In this document: piece by piece, positions 30,546-39,225 of the stretch
Layout of the letters: every line of letters begins with the position of its first letter
Position numbering within the stretch: the stretch's first letter is position 1
Assembly: GCF_016648855.1 (NCBI RefSeq)
Contig: NZ_JACLQU010000001.1
Coordinates: forward strand, 1-64,000
Direction of reading: 5' to 3'
Length of the DNA: 64,000 nt
Origin: Streptococcus parasanguinis
Lineage (GTDB): Bacteria > Bacillota > Bacilli > Lactobacillales > Streptococcaceae
Translations under genes and position numbers: made by a program
Notes under the pieces: generated by a model
Told to the model about the DNA's origin: nothing
Seen by the model: only the letters and a program-made list of their open reading frames with translations
Databases searched by the model: none

Positions 30546-31403
30546 ATGACAACAGTAGCTTTTATGTCCGATTTACATATTGATTCAAACAACTTCGGCA
30601 AAGAAGAATTAGAGACCCTGATCACTCTTTTCAAGGACAAAAAAATTCAACATCTCCATATTGCAGGAGATATTGCCAACGGCTTTGAAAAGACGTCACA
30701 GGAATTTTTAGACCAACTCCGATATCACCTTCCAGTGACCTTTAGCCTAGGAAATCATGATATGCTGGGCCTATCAGAAGAAGCCATGAGACCTTTTGAA
30801 TTTCAAAAGATTCCCTTCTCCAATCATACGCTTCTTGCCTTTTCGGGCTGGTATGACTACAGTTTTGTTCCTACTATCTCTCCCCAAAAACATCTCCAAA
30901 CCAAAAATCTATTTTGGTTTGACAGACGCCTCCAACGAATGGGATCTGATCCAGCCATTACCAAACGTCTGTTGCAAGAGCTGGAACAAGAGCTCATGCG
31001 AGTAAACCAACCCCTGATCATCGCCATGCACTTTGTTCCTCATAGTCAGTTTCTCCTGCGCCACCCTTATTTTGAACGCTTTAATGCTTTTCTAGGGAGC
31101 CAAGCCTTTCATGAACTGTTTAGACAATATCCTGTCAAAGAGGTGATTTTTGGTCATAGCCACCATCGAATGCCAGCAACAACCATTGACAACATCACCT
31201 ATCATGCCAGACCTTTAGGCTATGTCCGAGAATGGGAGCTCTGCAAACAATTTTTCGATGCTTTTCCTGAATATGATTTTCCAAAACGATACGATCCCTA
31301 CAAACGCTATCGCAGAATTAAAGAACTCCCCGAATTTAAAGCATACAAGAAAAAACAGCTCGCTCATGAATTTTCTCAAGCCATGACGATCCTTGAACTA
31401 TAA
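30546..31403 (+). CDS. Calcineurin-like metallophosphoesterase
   Basis: This 285-residue cytoplasmic phosphoesterase has the five metal-binding motifs in order: FMSDLHIDSNN (about 6-16), IAGDIANGF (about 38), SLGNHDMLG (about 67), AMHFVPHSQ (about 160) and IFGHSHHRMPATT (about 202). Relatives hydrolyse phosphodiesters or phosphomonoesters; no substrate can be named. The C-terminal about 50 residues are basic (KRYDPYKRYRRIKELPEFK) and may bind nucleic acid, which is inference. There is no Shine-Dalgarno; an extended -10 six bases before the ATG predicts a leaderless mRNA. It diverges from prfB. Confidence 0.87.
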   Translation: MTTVAFMSDLHIDSNNFGKEELETLITLFKDKKIQHLHIAGDIANGFEKTSQEFLDQLRYHLPVTFSLGNHDMLGLSEEAMRPFEFQKIPFSNHTLLAFSGWYDYSFVPTISPQKHLQTKNLFWFDRRLQRMGSDPAITKRLLQELEQELMRVNQPLIIAMHFVPHSQFLLRHPYFERFNAFLGSQAFHELFRQYPVKEVIFGHSHHRMPATTIDNITYHARPLGYVREWELCKQFFDAFPEYDFPKRYDPYKRYRRIKELPEFKAYKKKQLAHEFSQAMTILEL

Positions 31404-31405
31404 AA

Positions 31406-31432
31406 AAATTGGTTCCTTCGGAACCAATTTAG
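31406..31432 (+). terminator. Hairpin after the phosphoesterase gene
   Basis: AAATTGGTTCC and GGAACCAATTT form an 11-base stem with a TTCG tetraloop. The T-run after it is only three bases, so termination may be partial. Confidence 0.6.
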
Positions 31433-31547
31433 AATGTAGACAAACTATTTTAAAGTAAAATAAGTTAAGCGATTCTGCAAAAAAATAAATAAGTTCCAAT
31501 TTTTAAATCGATCGAGAAAATACCTAAACTTTCCGCTGTGAGAAAAG

Positions 31548-31661
31548 TGCCTGAAACAATAACATTTCAGGCACTCGGAATTATTGAGACCCTAGGCTCA
31601 ATAATTAGTCATGGAACTTCGAAGAAGTTCGCTGACGTCCGTACTCACCTAAGGAAAGTTT
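31548..31661. repeat. Structured intergenic repeat, copy B (three tandem hairpins)
   Basis: Three perfect hairpins follow each other. The first is GTGCCTGAAA/TTTCAGGCAC (31548-31575), the second AATTATTGAG/CTCAATAATT (31579-31606), and the third GAACTTC-GAA-GAAGTTC (31613-31629). Thirty bases identical to copy A (43-72) come next. Compared with copy A the third hairpin's 17 bases are exactly reverse-complemented, which keeps the stem but swaps the loop TTC for GAA. The rest of the 31404-31712 gap holds no gene that I can see. Confidence 0.8.
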
Positions 31662-31686
31662 TTTATATGACTTTGTTTTCAATCTG

Positions 31687-31714
31687 AATTGGTCCCTCTG
31701 GGACCAATTTTTTT
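31687..31714 (+). terminator. Plus-strand terminator overlapping the aquaporin stop codon
   Basis: AATTGGTCCC and GGGACCAATT form a ten-base stem followed by TTTTTTT on the plus side only. It would stop plus-strand transcription coming from the phosphoesterase or the repeat; on the minus strand the hairpin lacks a T-run, so aquaporin transcripts may end in the repeat instead. Confidence 0.75.
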
Positions 31715-32381
31715 ACTCTTCTGTATCCAAAAGATTTTTTGCAACGATTGCAGCCAGAACACCGCCAACGATTGGAGCCAAGATAAAGATCCAAATTTGT
31801 TGGAGGGCTGCACCACCTACAAAGAGTGCAGGAGCCAAGCTACGAGCTGGGTTAACAGAAAGTCCTGTAATGTTCAAACCAACAAGAATAATCAAAGTCA
31901 AGCTCAAACCTATGACAAGACCAGCGATTTTCCCATTACCTTTGGTAGCTGATGTCACTGTCATGATGACTAAGATAAAGATAAAGGACGCAATCACTTC
32001 AAACAAGAAACCGCCAAATGGAGTCACACCCTTCGCTAGGGCATTTTCACCAAGACTAGCTGTTGACATACCTGAATTTGACAAGAGGAAGAGAACTGTT
32101 GCAGATGCGAGAACCGCACCCACTACTTGCGCTGCAATATAATTAACCAAGTCCTTTGAAGACAAGCGTTTGTTCACAAACATGGCAATCGAAACAGCCG
32201 GGTTCAAGTGGGCACCAGAAACAGTCCCAATTGAGTAAGCTGCTGCAACAATGGATAAACCGAATGCCAAGGCAATTCCTAAATGTCCTAGACCTTCTGT
32301 TCCATTTCCAAAAACAACTGCGCCAGTCCCGATAAAGACAAGCATAAATGTGCCGATTACTTCAGCAAAAAACTTTTTCAT
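31713..32381 (-). CDS. Aquaporin / MIP family channel
   Basis: This 222-residue integral membrane channel has six segments and two NPA half-helices: SGAHLNPAVSI (N60-A62) and GLSVNPARSLAPALF (about 177-180). The second box with NPAR and the short loop E fit the AqpZ (water) branch, not long-loop glycerol facilitators. By alignment to AqpZ the selectivity filter would be Phe, Ile, Leu, Arg instead of Phe, His, Thr, Arg, so the pore is less polar than that of a pure water channel. Related oral-streptococcal aquaporins have been linked to H2O2 passage. The start at 32381 has AAGGAAA upstream; the 63-codon longer ORF runs through the promoter and is rejected. Confidence 0.93.
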   Translation of the reverse strand: MKKFFAEVIGTFMLVFIGTGAVVFGNGTEGLGHLGIALAFGLSIVAAAYSIGTVSGAHLNPAVSIAMFVNKRLSSKDLVNYIAAQVVGAVLASATVLFLLSNSGMSTASLGENALAKGVTPFGGFLFEVIASFIFILVIMTVTSATKGNGKIAGLVIGLSLTLIILVGLNITGLSVNPARSLAPALFVGGAALQQIWIFILAPIVGGVLAAIVAKNLLDTEE

Positions 32382-32412
32382 AACTAAGTTTCCTTTCTTC
32401 AAACTGTTGACT

Positions 32413-32441
32413 AGTTTATCAAAAAACCACACGTACCTCAA
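32413..32441 (-). promoter_or_regulatory. Promoter of the aquaporin gene
   Basis: On the minus strand TTGAGG (32436-32441), 17 bases, TAAACT (32413-32418). Confidence 0.7.
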
Positions 32442-32469
32442 GAAATATGCCCAGTCTATTTTGCCCGCA

Positions 32470-32498
32470 AAAAAAGCCATCCGAAGATGACTTTTTTT
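32470..32498 (-). terminator. Terminator of the P-type ATPase gene
   Basis: On the minus strand GTCATC-TTCG-GATGGC is a short stem with a UUCG loop flanked by A and T runs. Confidence 0.85.
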
Positions 32499-32502
32499 AT
32501 GC

Positions 32503-35187
32503 TTAAATAGCGTTTTTATCTTTTCCAAGTGCACGTTGAACGGCTTTGACAATCTCAACGAGAACAACAATCAAGAGCGAACCAATCATAACAGCTAACC
32601 ATTGTGTCAAACTCAAATGAGAGACATGGAAGAGTTTGTTAAATCCAGGGACAATGATGGTCGCCATCAAGAGAACAAAGGCAACTGGAATCGACCAGTT
32701 AAAGGTCTTGTTCTTGAAGAGTCCCACTTTAAAGATGGATTGGTAAACCGATTTAACGTTAAAGGCATGGAGCAATTGGATCAAACCAAGAGTTGCAAAG
32801 GCCATGGTCAAAGCGTCTGCATGGATTTCGGCACGAGTCGCATGTTCTGGATAGAGTAAGGCCCAGCCATAAACACCAAGAACCAGCATGGTTTGGAAGA
32901 CACCTTGATAAAGAATAGCTCCGAAGACCCCACCGTCAAAGAAGTTAGATTTACGTCCACGAGGTTTGTGGGTCATGACACCTGGCTCAGCTGGTTCCAC
33001 ACCAAGAGCGATAGCTGGAAGAGTATCGGTTACCAAGTTGATCCAGAGAAGATGTACTGGTTGTAACACATCCCAACCAAAGAGGGTTGCAAAGAAGATG
33101 GTGAAGACTTCAGCCATATTGGCAGACAAGAGGTATTGGATAGATTTTTGGATATTTGAGAAGACCTTACGTCCTTCTTCTACCGCTACGATAATGGTTG
33201 CAAAGTTGTCATCGGCAAGGACCATATCTGATGCTCCCTTAGAAACCTCTGTACCTGTAATCCCCATACCGATACCGATGTCAGCTGTCTTAAGTGATGG
33301 TGCATCGTTGACCCCGTCACCAGTCATGGCAACAACTTTTCCTTCATTTTGCCAAGCTTTCACGATCCGAACCTTGTGTTCAGGTGATACACGCGCATAG
33401 ACAGAGTATTGCTTGAAGACTTTTTGGAATTCTTCGTCAGAGAGTTCATTCAACTCAGCTCCAGTGAAGACATGGTCTTCGGTGTCATTTGGATCGATGA
33501 TTCCCAGACGTTTGGCAATCGCTTCTGCTGTATCTTGGTGGTCACCAGTGATCATAATTGGACGGATACCCGCTTCCTTAGCGACACGAACAGCTTCTGC
33601 AGCTTCTGGACGCTCAGGGTCAATCATACCGACCAAACCAGAGAAGATCAAGTCAGACTCAACGATTTCAGATTCCAAGGTTGGAATTTCGTTACTTGTC
33701 TTATAAGCCATCATCAAAACACGAAGGGCTTGTTTAGCCAAGTCTTTGTTGGTAGCAAGTATAGCTTTCTTATCTTCATCCGTGATAGGACGAACTTCCC
33801 CATTAACTTCAATACGCGTCACACGTTTGAGCAATTGGTCAGGAGCTCCTTTGACAGCGATAAAGTAAGAACCGTCCGATTCCTTATGGATAGTTGACAT
33901 AAGCTTACGGTCAGAGTCAAATGGCAATTCTGCCACACGTGGTTCATCCTTCAAAATTTCGCGAACATCAAAATTGTGATCCAAACCAAACTGTACCAAA
34001 GCAGTCTCTGTTGGGTCCCCAATCAACTTGCCAGATGGGTCCACCTTAGTATCATTGGCAAAGTTCATGATACGAAGGGTATTGTTGCTAGCAGCAATCT
34101 CAGCTGCTGAGCTTTGCAATTGACCGTTGGTGTAGACCTTCTCAACAGTCATTTGGTTCATAGTCAAAGTACCTGTTTTATCAGATGCGATGATTTCTGT
34201 TGAACCAAGAGTTTCAACCGCTGGTAATTTACGAACAATCGAATTGCGTTTGGCAAGGGTTGTAGTTCCCAAAGATAGAACGATAGTTACAATGGCAGGA
34301 AGTCCTTCTGGAATGGCCGCAACCGCAAGGGCTACCGCAACCATCAAGCCTTCTAATGGATGCTCTCCACGAACGAAGACGCCAACTAAGAAAGTAATGA
34401 CCGCAATCACAACAATTAAGTAAGTCAAGGCTTTAGATAATTGTTCCAAGCTTTGCTTCAATGGTGTTTCAGTCTCATCGGCATTAGCCAACATATCTGC
34501 AATCTTACCAACTTCTGTATACATACCAGTGTTTGTTACGACACCAATACCACGACCATAAGTTACATTTGAGTTTTGGTAACCCATATTAACGCGGTCC
34601 CCAATACCAGCATCTGCTTCAACAAGTCCTGTCACATCTTTTTCAACTGGCACAGACTCCCCTGTAAGAGCTGCTTCTTCAATTTTAAGAGAAGCTGCTT
34701 CAAACAAACGCATATCTGCAGGAACCACATCTCCAGCTTCCAGAAGAACGATATCACCTGGGACCAATTCTTTAGAATCAATTTCAATCACGTGACCATC
34801 ACGGCGGACACGCGCTAATGGACTAGACATGTTTTTCAGCGCTTCGATAGCTGCTTCGGCTTGTCCTTCTTGGTAGACACCAAAGGCTGCGTTCAAAACA
34901 ACAACGGCTAAGATGATCATGGCATCTGTAAGGCCGTCCATTCCTTCTGTGATCACAGAGAGAGCTGCAGCGATCAACAAGATGATGATCATCAAATCTT
35001 TAAACTGATCGATAAACTTAGACAAGAGGCTACGTTTTTCACCTTCGTCCAGTTCATTATGACCATAAATCGCTAAACGTTCTTGAGCTTGAGCAGTTGA
35101 CAAGCCTTCAATTGAAGAGTCCAATTCCTTTAGAACTTCTTCTTTACTCTGTGTATAAAACAAAGCTTTATTTTGTTCTTTTGACAA
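32503..35187 (-). CDS. caxP: P-type cation ATPase, Ca2+ (PacL/CaxP) type
   Basis: This is an 894-residue P2A ATPase with about ten membrane segments. The actuator domain has ALTGESVPVEKDV and the M4 ion site is VAAIPEGLPAIVTIVLSLG (about 290). The phosphorylation site is ASDKTGTLTMNQMT (Asp near 336) and the hinge is AMTGDGVNDAPSLKTADIGI (about 623). M6 NLVTDTLPAIALGVEP gives the second Ca2+ site residues. The start is a TTG at 35187 with a perfect AGGAGG eight bases upstream; the 15-codon extension has no site. The pneumococcal homologue (called CaxP or MgtA) is preceded by a Mn2+ riboswitch, as here, so Ca2+ or Mn2+ efflux is the likely role. Confidence 0.94.
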   Translation of the reverse strand: MSKEQNKALFYTQSKEEVLKELDSSIEGLSTAQAQERLAIYGHNELDEGEKRSLLSKFIDQFKDLMIIILLIAAALSVITEGMDGLTDAMIILAVVVLNAAFGVYQEGQAEAAIEALKNMSSPLARVRRDGHVIEIDSKELVPGDIVLLEAGDVVPADMRLFEAASLKIEEAALTGESVPVEKDVTGLVEADAGIGDRVNMGYQNSNVTYGRGIGVVTNTGMYTEVGKIADMLANADETETPLKQSLEQLSKALTYLIVVIAVITFLVGVFVRGEHPLEGLMVAVALAVAAIPEGLPAIVTIVLSLGTTTLAKRNSIVRKLPAVETLGSTEIIASDKTGTLTMNQMTVEKVYTNGQLQSSAAEIAASNNTLRIMNFANDTKVDPSGKLIGDPTETALVQFGLDHNFDVREILKDEPRVAELPFDSDRKLMSTIHKESDGSYFIAVKGAPDQLLKRVTRIEVNGEVRPITDEDKKAILATNKDLAKQALRVLMMAYKTSNEIPTLESEIVESDLIFSGLVGMIDPERPEAAEAVRVAKEAGIRPIMITGDHQDTAEAIAKRLGIIDPNDTEDHVFTGAELNELSDEEFQKVFKQYSVYARVSPEHKVRIVKAWQNEGKVVAMTGDGVNDAPSLKTADIGIGMGITGTEVSKGASDMVLADDNFATIIVAVEEGRKVFSNIQKSIQYLLSANMAEVFTIFFATLFGWDVLQPVHLLWINLVTDTLPAIALGVEPAEPGVMTHKPRGRKSNFFDGGVFGAILYQGVFQTMLVLGVYGWALLYPEHATRAEIHADALTMAFATLGLIQLLHAFNVKSVYQSIFKVGLFKNKTFNWSIPVAFVLLMATIIVPGFNKLFHVSHLSLTQWLAVMIGSLLIVVLVEIVKAVQRALGKDKNAI

Positions 35188-35227
35188 AATAATTTCCTCC
35201 TTATAGCTTTCTACTAGGTCTCTTTTG

Positions 35228-35340
35228 CACAAAAAAGAGACCTGTTTGAAAAAACAAGTCTCGCCGTTTAATATAGTGCCGGAAATAATTTCGTAATGAC
35301 GACACTATCGCGGAAAACCGCCAGCTACTCCCTTGAGTGG
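35228..35340 (-). promoter_or_regulatory. yybP-ykoY (Mn2+) riboswitch before the P-type ATPase
   Basis: Read on the minus strand, the leader has CAAGGGAGTAGC at its 5' side and ACGGCGAGACTTG at its 3' side, the two conserved halves of the yybP-ykoY aptamer. CAAG and CTTG close P1. The second half is shared with a terminator (GAGACTTG...CAAACAGGTCTC then TTTTTT, 35230-35262). P1 and terminator exclude each other, so metal binding should turn the ATPase on. Confidence 0.9.
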
Positions 35341-35344
35341 TTTT

Positions 35345-35372
35345 ATTATACCATTTTTATAGAATAAAGCAA
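35345..35372 (-). promoter_or_regulatory. Promoter of the riboswitch-ATPase transcript
   Basis: On the minus strand TTGCTT (35367-35372), a 16-base spacer, then TGGTATAAT with the hexamer at 35345-35350. Confidence 0.7.
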
Positions 35373-35399
35373 GCGGGATCTAGAATAATTTAATGAGGA

Positions 35400-35783
35400 T
35401 TATTCTTCCCATTCCACCAGTAATTGATAATCGGCAAATTCCTGTTCTCCATCGAGAGTTAACAAGCGATAAGAGACTTGCAAATGACCTGCTTCTAATT
35501 GAAAGAGGTCTGTTGTAATCAAAAACTGCAGAATGCCCATCGGAGTTGGGATGATTGCCCCACCATATTCATTTTTGTAGAAACGCATGATGGATTTAGG
35601 ACTTGAGAATCGTGTCATGACCAATTCATCATTGGAAAATTTCAAAGCAACCTTTTCATCTTCTTCATTGGTATACAAGAGATATTGAAAACCTGCTTTT
35701 TCCTTCCATTCACCTTGATAGTACTGATCAACAATTTCCATTTCTTCTCCAAATCGAATGGTATTTTGAATGCGAATCTGCAT
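35400..35783 (-). CDS. DUF1934 (YwiB-like) beta-barrel protein
   Basis: This 127-residue cytoplasmic protein is of the DUF1934 family, whose Bacillus member YwiB has a lipocalin-like beta-barrel. Alternating beta-strand pattern runs through the whole length (IRIQNTIRF, EIVDQYYQGEW, FQYLLYTNEEDEKVALKF, TRFSSPKSIMRFY), ending in LLVEWEE. No catalytic residues are known. GAAGGAG precedes the ATG by six bases. It stands alone between the riboswitch promoter and the divergent HD gene; no clear terminator is visible. Confidence 0.85.
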   Translation of the reverse strand: MQIRIQNTIRFGEEMEIVDQYYQGEWKEKAGFQYLLYTNEEDEKVALKFSNDELVMTRFSSPKSIMRFYKNEYGGAIIPTPMGILQFLITTDLFQLEAGHLQVSYRLLTLDGEQEFADYQLLVEWEE

Positions 35784-35883
35784 CTTTGTCTCCTTCTCTT
35801 CTTTTCTTGCCTTACTATTCTATCAAATTTTACGCATTTTGACTGCCCCTATTAGCCTCTAGATCGCAAAATAGGCTTTTTTT

Positions 35884-35892
35884 TGCTATAAT
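35884..35892 (+). promoter_or_regulatory. Extended -10 six bases before the HD-domain start codon
   Basis: TGCTATAAT ends at 35892; AGACCC and then ATG follow. It predicts a leaderless mRNA for the HD-HAD-murM-murN cluster. Confidence 0.8.
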
Positions 35893-35898
35893 AGACCC

Positions 35899-37209
35899 AT
35901 GAATGAAAAAGTCTTTCGCGATCCCGTTCATGATTACGTTCATGTGGATCATCCCATCATTTATCAATTAATTAATAGTAAAGAATTTCAACGACTACGC
36001 CGCATCAAACAACTGGGGACATCTGGTTTTACCTTCCACGGTGGGGAGCATAGTCGTTTTTCTCACTGTCTTGGCGCCTATGAAATTTCAAGACGTATTC
36101 TGTCTATTTTTGAGGAAAAGTATGCAGAGCAATGGAATTCTGATGAAAACTTACTGACCATGACAGCCGCTCTTCTTCATGACATTGGACATGGTGCCTA
36201 TTCTCATACCTTCGAAGGACTCTTTGGAACCGATCATGAAAAGATGACCCAGCTGATCATCACCAGTCCAGAGACGGAGGTCAATCAAATCCTCTTACAG
36301 GTAGCACCTGATTTCCCAAACCGTGTAGCCAGCGTCATTGATCATACCTATCCCAATAAACAAGTGGTGCAATTGATTTCTAGTCAAATTGATGTGGACC
36401 GGATGGATTATTTACTGCGGGATGCCTATTTTACGGGTGCTTCCTATGGAAAATTTGACTTGACCCGTATTTTGCGTGTCATTCGACCGATTGAAAATGG
36501 TATTGCCTTCCAACAAAATGGCATGCACGCTGTCGAGGATTACGTGGTCAGCCGTTACCAAATGTATATGCAGGTCTACTTCCACCCGGCTACTCGTGCC
36601 ATGGAAGTCCTCCTTCAAAATCTACTCAAACGCGCTAGAACCATTTATCCAGATCAGAAAGAGTATTTTCAACTGACTTCACCTCGCTTGATTCCATTTT
36701 TTGAAGAAGAGGTCACCATTCAAGACTACCTAAATCTAGATGACGGTGTGATGAATACCTATTTCCAAGTCTGGATGGATAGCCCGGATACCATCCTGTC
36801 TGATCTTGCTCAGCGCTATATTAATCGGAAAGTCTTTAAATCGACTCTATTTACAGAAGATAAGCGAAAAGACTTAGCAATCCTTGAAAAACTGATTAAA
36901 GAGGTTGGGTTTAATCCAACCTACTACACCGCTATTCATCAAAATTTCGATCTGCCCTACGATATTTATCGACCAGAGCTTGAAAAACCGCGGACCCAGA
37001 TCGAGATGATCCGAAAAGATGGGAGTCTCGCTGAATTGTCTCAGTTGTCTCCACTCGTCGCTGCTTTAGCAGGAACTCGCTATGGGGACAACCGCTTCTA
37101 TTTCCCCAAAGAAATGCTGGAGGTTAATGGACTTTTCAGTAAGCAAGTAGAGGAATTCACTTCCTATATTACCAATGATTATTTTACAGGAGAGACGGAT
37201 GTCCATTAA
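35899..37209 (+). CDS. HD domain phosphohydrolase (YwfO/dGTPase-like)
   Basis: This 436-residue cytoplasmic HD-domain protein is of the YwfO family, related to dNTP triphosphohydrolases. Metal ligands are visible as HSRFSHCLGAYEISRRIL (about 50-67) and ALLHDIGHGAYSHTFE (about 94-109), with the last Asp in SSQIDVDRMDYLLRDAYFTG (about 160-180). Substrates of this subfamily are dNTPs or nucleotide analogues. The ATG lacks a ribosome site and lies six bases after an extended -10 box. Its stop overlaps the next HAD gene by 11 bases, so it is the first gene of a four-gene unit with murM and murN. Confidence 0.9.
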   Translation: MNEKVFRDPVHDYVHVDHPIIYQLINSKEFQRLRRIKQLGTSGFTFHGGEHSRFSHCLGAYEISRRILSIFEEKYAEQWNSDENLLTMTAALLHDIGHGAYSHTFEGLFGTDHEKMTQLIITSPETEVNQILLQVAPDFPNRVASVIDHTYPNKQVVQLISSQIDVDRMDYLLRDAYFTGASYGKFDLTRILRVIRPIENGIAFQQNGMHAVEDYVVSRYQMYMQVYFHPATRAMEVLLQNLLKRARTIYPDQKEYFQLTSPRLIPFFEEEVTIQDYLNLDDGVMNTYFQVWMDSPDTILSDLAQRYINRKVFKSTLFTEDKRKDLAILEKLIKEVGFNPTYYTAIHQNFDLPYDIYRPELEKPRTQIEMIRKDGSLAELSQLSPLVAALAGTRYGDNRFYFPKEMLEVNGLFSKQVEEFTSYITNDYFTGETDVH

Positions 37210-38005
37210 ATTAGTTGCGATCGATATCGACGGTACACTTCTCAATTCAAAAAAAGAGATCACACCTTCTGTATTTGAAGCCATTCAAGATGCTAAAGCC
37301 GCAGGCGTTAAAATCGTGATCACAACCGGTCGCCCTATCGCAGGGGTCTCAAAACTTTTAAAAGAACTCCATTTGATGGATCCTGGAGACTATGTCATTA
37401 CCTTTAATGGTGGTCTGGTGCAAGAAACCGCTACTGGAAAAGAACTCATCAAGGACCTTTTACATTATGAGGACTATCTTGATATCGAGTCTCTTGCTAA
37501 CAAACTCAAAATCCACTCTCATGCTATTACTAAAGACGGCATCTATACCAGCAATCGAGATATCGGACGCTACACCATTCATGAATCTCAACTGGTCAAC
37601 ATGCCCCTTTATTACCGGACGCCTGAAGAAGTTCGTGAGAAAGAATTTGTCAAGGCCATGTATATCGATGAACCAGATATTCTAGATGCTGCGATTGCAA
37701 AAATCCCTAAAGAATTCAAGGATCGCTTCACTATGGTCAAATCAGCCCCTTTTTATTTAGAAATTCTAGGGAAAACAACCAATAAGGGATCAGCTGTTCT
37801 TCATCTAGCTGAACGACTTGGAATTCAGCAAGAAGAAACCATGGCCATCGGAGATGAGGAAAATGACCGTTCCATGCTAGAAGTCGTGGGCCATGCCGTC
37901 GTTATGGAGAATGGCAATCCAGCTCTTAAAAAAATTGCTACAACTATTACCAAATCAAATGATGAATCTGGCGTTGCATACGCCATTAGAAAGTGGGTAT
38001 TATAA
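37199..38005 (+). CDS. yidA: Cof-type HAD-IIB sugar-phosphate phosphatase
   Basis: This is a 268-residue cytoplasmic HAD phosphatase of class IIB (YidA-like). Motif I is AIDIDGTLLNSKKEI (nucleophile Asp near residue 8), motif II ITTGRPIAGVS (about 42), Lys in NKGSAVLHLAERLG (about 195) and motif III AIGDEENDRSMLEVVG (about 215-230). YidA-like enzymes act on sugar phosphates with broad specificity. The start at 37199 has AGGAGA upstream; eight codons of the longer ORF are rejected. It overlaps the HD gene by 11 bases and murM begins four bases after its stop. Confidence 0.9.
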   Translation: MSIKLVAIDIDGTLLNSKKEITPSVFEAIQDAKAAGVKIVITTGRPIAGVSKLLKELHLMDPGDYVITFNGGLVQETATGKELIKDLLHYEDYLDIESLANKLKIHSHAITKDGIYTSNRDIGRYTIHESQLVNMPLYYRTPEEVREKEFVKAMYIDEPDILDAAIAKIPKEFKDRFTMVKSAPFYLEILGKTTNKGSAVLHLAERLGIQQEETMAIGDEENDRSMLEVVGHAVVMENGNPALKKIATTITKSNDESGVAYAIRKWVL

Positions 38006-38008
38006 GAA

Positions 38009-39220
38009 ATGTACCATTACCAGCTAGGAATTTCTGCTAGTGAGCATGATGACTTTGTTATTCAGAGTGACCAAACCAATCTCTTACAAAGCAGCTCATG
38101 GGCAAAAATCAAAGATAATTGGGGAAATGAACGGGTTGGTTTTTATCAAGAAGACCAATTAGTCGCTGTTGCAAGCATCTTGATTCAACCCCTGCCACTT
38201 GGCTTTTCCATGCTCTACATTCCTCGAGGCCCCATCATGGACTACCAAAACAAAGAGCTGGTTTCATATGTGATCCAGTCCCTTAAAAAGATAGCCAAAC
38301 AATACAAGGCCTTGTTTGTGAAATTTGATCCAAGTCTTTTCTTGAGTAAACAATTGATTGGACAAGAAAATACGGAAACCACTGATGTGCAAGCAGTAAT
38401 CGATACCCTAACTAAAGAAGGGATTGAATGGACTGGCCGAACCAGTGATATGGCAGAAAATATCCAACCACGCTTTCAAGCGAATATCCACAAAGAGTTT
38501 TTCACTGAGCAAGATCTTTCAAAATCTACTCGACAAGCCATCCGAACTGCTCGAAACAAAGGGATCCAAGTCCAATTTGGCGGGACTGAATTGTTGGAGG
38601 ACTTTGCTTCTCTCATGAAAAAGACTGAAGCTCGTAAAAGCATTCATTTACGTGGAAAAGACTACTACGAAAAACTACTCACAACCTACCAAGGACAATC
38701 CTACATTACCTTGTCTACTCTAGATCTCGAGAAACGCAAAAGCTCCCTTATAAAAGATCTTGAAAAAAACAAGGCAGAGGCTGAAAAATTCACAGAAAAA
38801 ACAAAGCCTGGCAAGGTTGAGAATAACCAAAAAGAAAAAGAGCGGATAGAGGAAGAACTGCAATTTCTTGAGCAGCATCTCCAAGCAGGTAGACAAATTG
38901 TTCCTTTATCTGGGACCTTAACCCTTGAATTTGGTGGGACATCTGAAAATGTTTATGCAGGGATGGATGAAGAATTCCGCCGCTACCAACCTGCTATCCT
39001 CACCTGGTATGAAACTGCCCAACACGCTTTTGATCGTGGTGCTTCTTGGCAAAATATGGGGGGCATTGAAAATTCACTCGATGGTGGTCTCTATCATTTC
39101 AAATCAAAATTTAATCCTGTCATTGAAGAATTTGTTGGGGAATTCAACCTCCCAACCAGTCCACTCTATCCACTTGTAAACAAAGTCTACAAGATCCGGA
39201 AAAAATTAAGGAGTAAATAA
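38009..39220 (+). CDS. murM: MurM-like peptidoglycan branching transferase (FemXAB family)
   Basis: MurM adds the first residue (Ala or Ser, from aminoacyl-tRNA) to the stem lysine of lipid II on the cytoplasmic face. The 403 residues contain two GNAT-like halves and a charged helical arm (about 240-295, Lys/Glu-rich with EKNKAEAEKFTEKTKPG), which contacts tRNA. Signatures are LYIPRGPIMDYQNKELV (about 70-87) and NMGGIENSLDGGLYHFKSKF near the C terminus. No good ribosome site precedes the ATG at 38009, four bases after the HAD stop; coupling is likely. murN follows after five bases. Variation in MurM alters branched-peptide content and beta-lactam resistance in S. pneumoniae. Confidence 0.92.
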   Translation: MYHYQLGISASEHDDFVIQSDQTNLLQSSSWAKIKDNWGNERVGFYQEDQLVAVASILIQPLPLGFSMLYIPRGPIMDYQNKELVSYVIQSLKKIAKQYKALFVKFDPSLFLSKQLIGQENTETTDVQAVIDTLTKEGIEWTGRTSDMAENIQPRFQANIHKEFFTEQDLSKSTRQAIRTARNKGIQVQFGGTELLEDFASLMKKTEARKSIHLRGKDYYEKLLTTYQGQSYITLSTLDLEKRKSSLIKDLEKNKAEAEKFTEKTKPGKVENNQKEKERIEEELQFLEQHLQAGRQIVPLSGTLTLEFGGTSENVYAGMDEEFRRYQPAILTWYETAQHAFDRGASWQNMGGIENSLDGGLYHFKSKFNPVIEEFVGEFNLPTSPLYPLVNKVYKIRKKLRSK

Positions 39221-39225
39221 GTTAC

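Noticed and set aside
35839-35844. TTGACT as a -35 for the HD gene
   Set aside because: It is 42 bases from the TATAAT, far outside the allowed spacer; the extended -10 alone fits.
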